Origin: an uncultured Prevotella sp.
GTDB taxonomy: Bacteria > Bacteroidota > Bacteroidia > Bacteroidales > Bacteroidaceae
Direction: 5' to 3'
DNA length: 64,000 bases
NCBI GenBank assembly: GCA_946998205.1
Contig: CAMPYJ010000008.1
Location: 8,712 to 72,711, forward strand
Shown: positions 59,007 to 64,000 of the stretch, in pieces
Numbering within the stretch: position 1 is the stretch's first letter
How the letters are laid out: the number at the start of each line of letters is the position of its first letter
Position numbers and translations under genes: made by a program
Notes under the pieces: model-generated
The model's input: the letters and a program-made list of their open reading frames with translations, nothing else
What the model was told of the DNA's origin: nothing
Databases searched by the model: none

Positions 59007-59827
59007 TTCGATAGTTTATGCTTCATCAGCGCGTCAAGCAGAGTGATGGCCGACTCCTCCATCTGCGCCGTGATATGGTCTGTCTTTGACAGGATGTAAT
59101 TGTAGAACACTTGCAGGATGAGGGCCACGATGATACCGAAAATCGTGGTGATGAGCGCCACCTTCATTCCCGCGGCCACGATGGTGGGACTGATGTCGCC
59201 GGCCGTCTGTATCTGGTCGAACGTCATGATCATGCCAATGACCGTTCCTAAGAAACCCAACGAGGGAGCCATGGCGATGAACAGAGTGATCCACGAGCAG
59301 CCTTTCTCCAGGTTGTTGGCCTGGACAGATCCGTAGGACGCCACCGAACGTTCTATGTTCTCAATCGGTTCGTCCACCCGGCTCAAGCCCTCGTAGCACA
59401 GCGAGGCCACGGGGCCGCGTGTCGCCTGGCACTGTTGCTTGGCTCCTTCCAAATCCTTGCTCTCAATCTTTGAGGTCACGTCGGCCATGAATCGCTTGGC
59501 ATCTATCTCCGACAAGCTGAGGTAAATGATACGCTCGATGCAGAACGCCAAGCCCAGTATGAGCACTAACGCCACCAGCGACATGAAACCGGCGTTGCCT
59601 TCAATGAACTTTGTTTTCAAAAACTGGTGCACGCCACTGCCTTCCGTGTCCATGTCCATGCTGTCGGCTGTGGCTGCTAAATCCTCGCTCATTGCGGCCT
59701 GGGTGGCACTGTCGTTTTGCGCGACCGATACGGAATCGGCATTCCCGGGTCGTTGGGCTGACAGGTTCATGACATGTGCAAAGATGAAAAATGAGGCTAT
59801 GATGAGCTTGGTAAACACTGTTTTCAT
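59003..59827 (-). CDS. ExbB/TolQ/MotA-type proton channel protein
   Basis: A 274-residue protein with a signal-like first segment (KTVFTKLIIASFFIFAHVMNL), a Ser/Asp-rich periplasmic linker, a helix at about 80-100 (MSLVALVLILGLAFCIERII), a cytoplasmic helical region and two final helices containing APSLGFLGTVIGMIMTFDQI and VALITTIFGIIVALILQVF. These are the TolQ/ExbB hallmarks. It supplies proton-motive energy with the ExbD proteins, probably to SusC-type receptors such as the one in this window. The ATG at 59827 gives a clean signal segment; the longer frame adds no conserved residues. Confidence 0.93.
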   Translation of the reverse strand: MKTVFTKLIIASFFIFAHVMNLSAQRPGNADSVSVAQNDSATQAAMSEDLAATADSMDMDTEGSGVHQFLKTKFIEGNAGFMSLVALVLILGLAFCIERIIYLSLSEIDAKRFMADVTSKIESKDLEGAKQQCQATRGPVASLCYEGLSRVDEPIENIERSVASYGSVQANNLEKGCSWITLFIAMAPSLGFLGTVIGMIMTFDQIQTAGDISPTIVAAGMKVALITTIFGIIVALILQVFYNYILSKTDHITAQMEESAITLLDALMKHKLSK

Positions 59828-60043
59828 TTTCAAGTTGTTGTTTTCAGGTGCATACGGCATTAGTCCGTTCACCTTATTCTATAATGAGTTCAAAGGTACG
59901 TATTTTAACGAATAACGCCAAGTGATGCAATCATAAATATTTTTAAACGCCATCAATTCGTGCGAAAGCACCATGGGATACCTTGATTTTGGCAGAATTT
60001 GATAATGGCCGTCAGCCTGAGGGTTGATGGGCGTTTGCCTTGA

Positions 60044-60131
60044 CCTTCAAACCCAATGACTTTGTCCTTCAAACCCAATGGCATTGGCCTTCAAACCCAA
60101 TGGTATTGGTCTTCAACCTCAATGACTTTTG
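60044..60131 (+). repeat. 22-bp tandem array G
   Basis: Four units of exactly 22 bases start at 60044, 60066, 60088 and 60110. The unit is CCTTCAAACCCAATGGCATTGG with changes concentrated in the last eight positions. It lies in the 396-base space between exbB and tRNA-Arg, which otherwise holds only the tRNA terminator. Confidence 0.85.
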
Positions 60132-60193
60132 TTTTTTTTCTAAAATTGCTTTATGCCCCAAACGTGTTGACTCAAAGCTGGTAAAATGAAAAA

Positions 60194-60220
60194 AAGGATG
60201 GCTTTCAAGGCCATCCTTTT
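60194..60220 (-). terminator. Terminator of tRNA-Arg
   Basis: On the minus strand AAGGATGGCC pairs with a GCCATCCTT arm around a short loop, then a T-run follows. It lies just past the tRNA 3' end. Confidence 0.85.
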
Positions 60221-60223
60221 GTG

Positions 60224-60297
60224 TGACTCCCGCGGGATTCAAACCCACAACCTTCTGATCCGTAGTCAGATGCTCTATTCAGTTGAGCTAGGGAGCC
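60224..60297 (-). tRNA. tRNA-Arg (anticodon ACG)
   Basis: The minus strand folds as a cloverleaf: acceptor GGCTCCC pairs with GGGAGTC, the D-arm starts TAGCTCAACTGAATAGAGC, the anticodon loop CTACGGA is enclosed by TCTGA/TCAGA, and the T-arm is TGTGGGTTTGAATCCCGCG. The anticodon ACG reads arginine codons CGN after A-to-I editing. The 3' CCA is not encoded. A consensus promoter and a terminator flank it. Confidence 0.95.
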
Positions 60298-60327
60298 GTT
60301 ATTGATACTCTTTCTGTAATTGCGTTG

Positions 60328-60359
60328 CAAAGGTAAATGGTTTTTGTGTAACTGCCAAA
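60328..60359 (-). promoter_or_regulatory. Promoter of tRNA-Arg
   Basis: On the minus strand TTTG (60356-60359), a 20-base spacer and TACCTTTG (60328-60335) match the consensus, 31 bases before the tRNA. Confidence 0.8.
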
Positions 60360-60467
60360 TCTTTTTCTGCTTTTTTTATAACTTTCGTGAAAATAGGCGC
60401 AAAATATCAGCTGGTGGGGCGGATGCTGTCTGGCTTCACTTTTCATCGACTTGCTCGTACAAACAAA

Positions 60468-60491
60468 AACGCCACCCATAGTGGATGGCGT
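60468..60491 (-). terminator. Terminator hairpin after htpG
   Basis: On the minus strand ACGCCATCCAC pairs with GTGGGTGGCGT (with a mismatch) and a TTTTTG run follows, about 50 bases after the htpG stop. Confidence 0.7.
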
Positions 60492-60541
60492 ATTATTTGA
60501 TTTGAGTTTAAAAATCTTACTTCTTCTGTATTGATGACCGT

Positions 60542-62596
60542 CTATTTGATCAAATCAACACTGCGTTTGAGAAAGGCATCGAGTGATGCTCCCTTGAGCA
60601 TGCCATTCTGTAGCAGGGCAAGGTCGATGAGCTGATGCACCACTTGGTTGTCCTTGGCGGCCTTGGCGATGACGGCCGTCTTCTTCTCTTTCTGCTCCTT
60701 GAGGGCTTTTTCAGTGTTCTGCAAGTCGTCTTTCTCTTCTTGCGTCACCTCTTCCGGCTTCTTCTTGTCTTGGCTCTGGTGCAGTGCGGCCAAGCGGGCT
60801 TCCTGACCTTTTATCTCACAGACAATTGGTTTCAGCTCTGCTTCGGTCGCCTTGTCGCTCTTGGCAAGGACGTCTTGGATGAGCCGGTGGTCGCTGTTCA
60901 GCACCAAGGTGTACATGTCGGGCATGCTGCCATAGAAAGCCATGCCAGCCTGATACTTGCTCATGTCCTTCATACGGCGCATGTACTCGCTCTGTGTGAT
61001 GACCAAAGGAGATGCTGTCGTGCCCAAAGGTTGCACTTCTACGGTGAACTCAGTATGAGCCATCTTTGGCATTTGCGTCTTGAATACTTGTGACAGATTG
61101 TCACTTTCCTCCTTGGATAGTTTGCTTTGTTTGGCATCCTCCTTCACGATCAGGCGGTCGATGATGTCGCCATCCACGCGAGTGAAGCGGCATTTCTCAA
61201 ATTTTTGTTCATACATGGATACGGTGGCCATGTCCAATTGTCCGTCAAACAGCAAGACATTATACCCCTTAGCCTTGGCAGACTCGATGAATAAGTACTG
61301 TTCATCCTTGTCGGTGGCGTAAAGATAAATCAGTTGTCCGTCCTTATCTGTTTGCTCATCCTTAATCAAGGTCTTGTACTCATCGTATGTGAAGAACTTC
61401 CCATCAACATCCTTGAACAATGCGAAGTCTTTCGCACGCTCATAGAAATCTTCCTGTGTGAGCATTCCGTAGTTGATGAAAATTTTGAGGTCATTCCATT
61501 TCTCCTCATATTCCTTGCGGTTTTCCTTGAAGATAGCCTGCAAGCGGTCGGCCACCTTCTTGGTGATGTAGGTGGATATCTTTTTCACGTTCGCATCACT
61601 TTGCAGATAGCTTCGGCTCACGTTCAACGGGATGTCCGGTGAGTCGATGACGCCATGGAGCAGCGTGAGGAATTGCGGAACGATGCCTTCTACCTGATCG
61701 GTGACATATACCTGATTGCTGTAGAGTTGTATCTTGTTCGGCTGCAACTCGATGTTCGACTTTACTCGTGGGAAGTAGAGAATGCCGGTGAGGTTGAACG
61801 GGTAGTCAACGTTGAGGTGTATCCAGAACAATGGCTCGTCCTGCATGGGGTAGAGCTCTTGGTAAAATTTCTTATAATCTTCATCTTTCAGCGTAGACGG
61901 TTTCTTTGTCCAAAGTGGTTCGGTGTCGTTGATGAGATTGTCTTCCTCTGTTTCCACCTGTTTTCCATCTTCCCATTTGGTCTTTTTGCCAAAGGCGATG
62001 GGTACGGGAAGGAACTTACAGTACTTGTTCAGCAAGTTTTCGATGCGTGACTTCTCAAGAAACTCCTTGCAGTCGTCATCTATGTAGAGCACGATGTCGC
62101 TGCCTCGGTCGGCCTTCTCAACGTTCTCAATGGTAAATTCCGGACTTCCGTCGCAGCTCCACTTCACGGCTTGCTCGCCTTCGCGATAGCTTTTCGTGAT
62201 GATTTCCACTTTCTTGCTGACCATGAACGCAGAGTAGAAACCCAGTCCGAAGTGTCCAATGATGGCATTGGCGTTCTCTTTGTACTTCTCCATGAAGTCG
62301 TTCACGCCCGAGAAGGCAATCTGGTTGATGTATTTGTCTATCTCCTCAGCGTTCATGCCAATGCCTCGGTCGCTGATAGTCAGCGTTCCTTGCTCTTTGT
62401 CGAGCTTGACACGAACGGTCAGGTCGCCCTCTTCGCCCTTGAAGTCGCCTTGTTTGGCCAGCGTCTTGAGCTTCTGTGTGGCGTCTACGGCATTGCTGAC
62501 GAGTTCGCGTAAGAATATTTCGTGATCTGAATACAGAAATTTTTTAATGACGGGGAATATGTTTTCTGTCGTAACCCCAATGTTACCTTTTTGCAT
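60542..62596 (-). CDS. htpG: Chaperone protein HtpG (Hsp90)
   Basis: A 684-residue bacterial Hsp90. The N-terminal GHKL ATPase domain has LRELVSNAVDATQKL with the catalytic Glu/Asn, ISDRGIGM and IIGHFGLGFYSAFMV; the middle and C-terminal dimerisation domains follow with LNVSRSYLQSDANV. The length is slightly above that of Escherichia coli HtpG. The ATG at 62596 gives MQKGNIGVTTENIFPVIKKF, the family N-terminus; a further upstream in-frame start at 62626 adds ten unconserved residues. It is monocistronic. Confidence 0.96.
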   Translation of the reverse strand: MQKGNIGVTTENIFPVIKKFLYSDHEIFLRELVSNAVDATQKLKTLAKQGDFKGEEGDLTVRVKLDKEQGTLTISDRGIGMNAEEIDKYINQIAFSGVNDFMEKYKENANAIIGHFGLGFYSAFMVSKKVEIITKSYREGEQAVKWSCDGSPEFTIENVEKADRGSDIVLYIDDDCKEFLEKSRIENLLNKYCKFLPVPIAFGKKTKWEDGKQVETEEDNLINDTEPLWTKKPSTLKDEDYKKFYQELYPMQDEPLFWIHLNVDYPFNLTGILYFPRVKSNIELQPNKIQLYSNQVYVTDQVEGIVPQFLTLLHGVIDSPDIPLNVSRSYLQSDANVKKISTYITKKVADRLQAIFKENRKEYEEKWNDLKIFINYGMLTQEDFYERAKDFALFKDVDGKFFTYDEYKTLIKDEQTDKDGQLIYLYATDKDEQYLFIESAKAKGYNVLLFDGQLDMATVSMYEQKFEKCRFTRVDGDIIDRLIVKEDAKQSKLSKEESDNLSQVFKTQMPKMAHTEFTVEVQPLGTTASPLVITQSEYMRRMKDMSKYQAGMAFYGSMPDMYTLVLNSDHRLIQDVLAKSDKATEAELKPIVCEIKGQEARLAALHQSQDKKKPEEVTQEEKDDLQNTEKALKEQKEKKTAVIAKAAKDNQVVHQLIDLALLQNGMLKGASLDAFLKRSVDLIK

Positions 62597-62680
62597 ATAA
62601 TGATATGTTAATGATTTTTCCAACAACTTTAATGCAAATAATGTGCCAAAGTATAGTTAAAAATGAAGGAGTAAGACAAA

Positions 62681-63028
62681 TTGAAGTATTTGGACCTTTC
62701 TCAAGCCGTATATCTCATGCTGCTGCCTTACAAGCATAACGTAAAAACAATAACCACGGATAACGGACCCGAATTCGCAGACCACAAGTGGCTGGAAAAG
62801 GCACTATATACGAAGATATATTTTGCGCATCCCTACTGCTCATGGGAAAAAGGGCTCATTGAGTATACTAATAAGCTCTATGGGTAATACATTCCCAAAA
62901 AGAGTGATTTCAAGGATTTTAAGGATAATCAAATCAAAGAATATCAACATAAGATAAATGCCAGACCAAGAAAAAAGCTGGCATTCAGAACGCCACTTGA
63001 AACTTTTTACCTAAATTTGCAAACGTAG
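62681..63028 (+). pseudogene. IS30-family transposase C-terminal fragment with an internal stop
   Basis: The frame encodes VKTITTDNGPEFADHKWLEK and FAHPYCSWEKGLIEYTNKL, the Asp and Glu motifs of the IS30 DDE domain. A stop at 62885-62887 interrupts the expected IRQYIPKKS motif, and the same frame continues YIPKKSDFKDFKDNQIKEY then NARPRKKLAFRTPLETF to a stop at 63026-63028. The N-terminal DNA-binding half is missing. This is a dead remnant just upstream of htpG. The fragment ends in a 130-base stretch where I see nothing else. Confidence 0.85.
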
Positions 63029-63147
63029 TTGCATTTTGAAGTTGAATCTACGCTTGCGATATATAGTCGTTTTCTGCATACGATCTTCTGGATTTACTAT
63101 AAAGATACGACTTTTTGTCGAAATAACAAAGTATTTTGCTGATTATT

Positions 63148-63170
63148 AGGAACTTAATTTATAGAATACC
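63148..63170. repeat. Insertion-sequence end related to the 2.2-kb MITE
   Basis: AATTTATAGAATACCCCTTA closely resembles AATTTATAGAACCGCCCTTA, the right end of the element at 2178-2443. The stop codon of the fragment at 63159 lies inside it, as often seen at transposase gene ends. Confidence 0.5.
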
Positions 63171-63371
63171 CCTTATAAAATCCAGCCAACTATTTCTGCC
63201 TATTCTTTCCATCAAGTTCTCACCAAGTTCATACATTTTGGTTTCCCTTAGTGCAGGAAAGTAATGCCGTTCACCTAGCTGTGAGTCCTTGGCTTTTGCA
63301 TTGACAATAGCATGTTCCATAAGTTTTACATACTCGTTTGCTGCAAATCCGCCTGGAGTGAGTTTTGACAA
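63159..63371 (-). pseudogene. C-terminal fragment of an unidentified protein, probably transposon-borne
   Basis: A 70-residue frame with no good start (GGFAANEYVKLMEHAIVNAK then RHYFPALRETKMYELGENLM). It ends inside the inverted-repeat-like sequence at 63148-63170. It does not resemble the IS1380 C-terminus that I know. It is shifted relative to the IS1380 fragment upstream, with only 22 bases between, so the junction joins two unrelated remnants or follows a large deletion. Confidence 0.45.
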
Positions 63372-63393
63372 AGCGACCTTGACATTGTGAGGC

Positions 63394-63789
63394 TTAGAGT
63401 ATCATCCGTAATAGTAAAGTGTTCAGCTTCTCTGCCGTGTTGAAACCGTAAGACTTACCGGAGATTTCGCTCTTGTAGATAATGTTCTCTTCGGCAAGCT
63501 CCTTCAGTCCGCGCCCCACAGTGTCGGCACGGGGTAACAGCGTATCAGGTCTCTGCTTGAACTGTCCTATAAGCACATTGATGTCCTCAAGGCATCCTCC
63601 ACCACAAAGGTAACTGAAGAAGAGAGAGCCGAAAATACTTCCATGGCTGAATGCCTTGCCGCTACTTCCACGTTTGCCCAATACGGATTCGGTAAGTTTT
63701 TCAAAGCCCAACTTTGAGAAAACGTCCATAATGTGATAAATTCCACCGAAAGAAGTGATATTCTCGTTTTTAATTGCTACCTTTGTCAT
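63394..63789 (-). pseudogene. IS1380-family transposase, N-terminal fragment
   Basis: The 131 residues start MTKVAIKNENITSFGGIYHI and include YLCGGGCLEDINVLIGQF, ADTVGRGLKEL and YGFNTAEKLNTLLLRM, typical of the first third of Bacteroides IS1380 transposases of about 430 residues. The frame breaks after NTLLLRMIL, where the family continues to the catalytic domain. Upstream, CCAAGTG (63851-63857) and CACTTGG (63881-63887) enclose a TTGAGAA/TTTCTCA pair, a hairpin that may belong to the element. Bases 63888-64000 hold no gene that I can support. Confidence 0.85.
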
Positions 63790-64000
63790 GTCAGATATTT
63801 GCTTACTTGTTATGTTTACAGCACTAAGATAGGTGAAATTTCTGACATATCCAAGTGTTTTGAGAACTTTGTTTCTCAGGCACTTGGAGTTCTTACAAGA
63901 ATTTATGCTGCGGAATTAAGGTTTTTCAAAAAAAAAAGTTCCTATATCCGTGCAGTCTTTTAAACAAAACACACTCCCTTTAATAAAAAGGTATGGTATA

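Overview
The window reads as chromosomal DNA of a Bacteroidales bacterium, most likely Prevotellaceae (inference from gene content). Supporting signs are TTTG-N19/20-TAnnTTTG promoters, weak Shine-Dalgarno use, a SusC/SusD pair, a MurF-alanine racemase fusion, DUF3098, DUF1599 and DoxX-thioredoxin proteins, and IS30/IS1380-type remnants.

Layout. 1-12.3 kb: end of an SLC13 permease, then mostly minus-strand housekeeping genes (xth, folE, SPOR protein, tpiA, DoxX protein, DUF1599), plus-strand cca, and a B6 operon in which a ThiD-like/AraC fusion precedes pdxS and pdxT. 13.2-17.7 kb: plus-strand cell-envelope/translation operon ftsX-DUF3098-uppP-truB-queA-folK. 17.8-20.2 kb: divergent rpsO and typA. 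20.5-36.8 kb: a long minus-strand peptidoglycan-salvage cluster: two DUF1343/NamZ-type exo-muramidases, a sodium symporter, an amidase-like protein, a phosphoesterase-beta-propeller protein, a GT2 glycosyltransferase, an AmpG-like importer, a DUF5009 membrane protein, an amino-sugar kinase, MurQ etherase and a beta-lactamase-fold/SGNH fusion. A second, motif-degenerate kinase diverges from it. 38.8-48.4 kb: a DMT permease, then a six-gene minus-strand operon (TetR, two ABC half-transporters, MMPL/RND, LolA-like, outer-membrane barrel) that looks like an envelope-spanning export or lipid-transport system. 49.5-54.6 kb: a SusC/SusD pair without enzymes. 54.8-62.6 kb: murF-alr, an ExbB/ExbD energising operon, tRNA-Arg and htpG. 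62.6-64 kb: decayed insertion sequences.

The most unusual signal is between the genes. Seven intergenic spaces carry arrays of degenerate tandem units with a period of 22 bp. Four of these sit in or next to longer repeats of 280-390 bp that begin with a shared TTTTCTTGACA-type head and, in the two best copies, contain two imperfect palindromes. The two best copies (38.2 and 48.9 kb) are closely similar DNA, but the frame open in both differs at many amino acids, which argues against coding. I do not recognise this element. Other points for a second look are the ThiD/AraC fusion with an altered kinase motif, a promoter-hairpin-terminator unit upstream of tetR, and a 266-bp MITE-like element with perfect 20-bp inverted ends.
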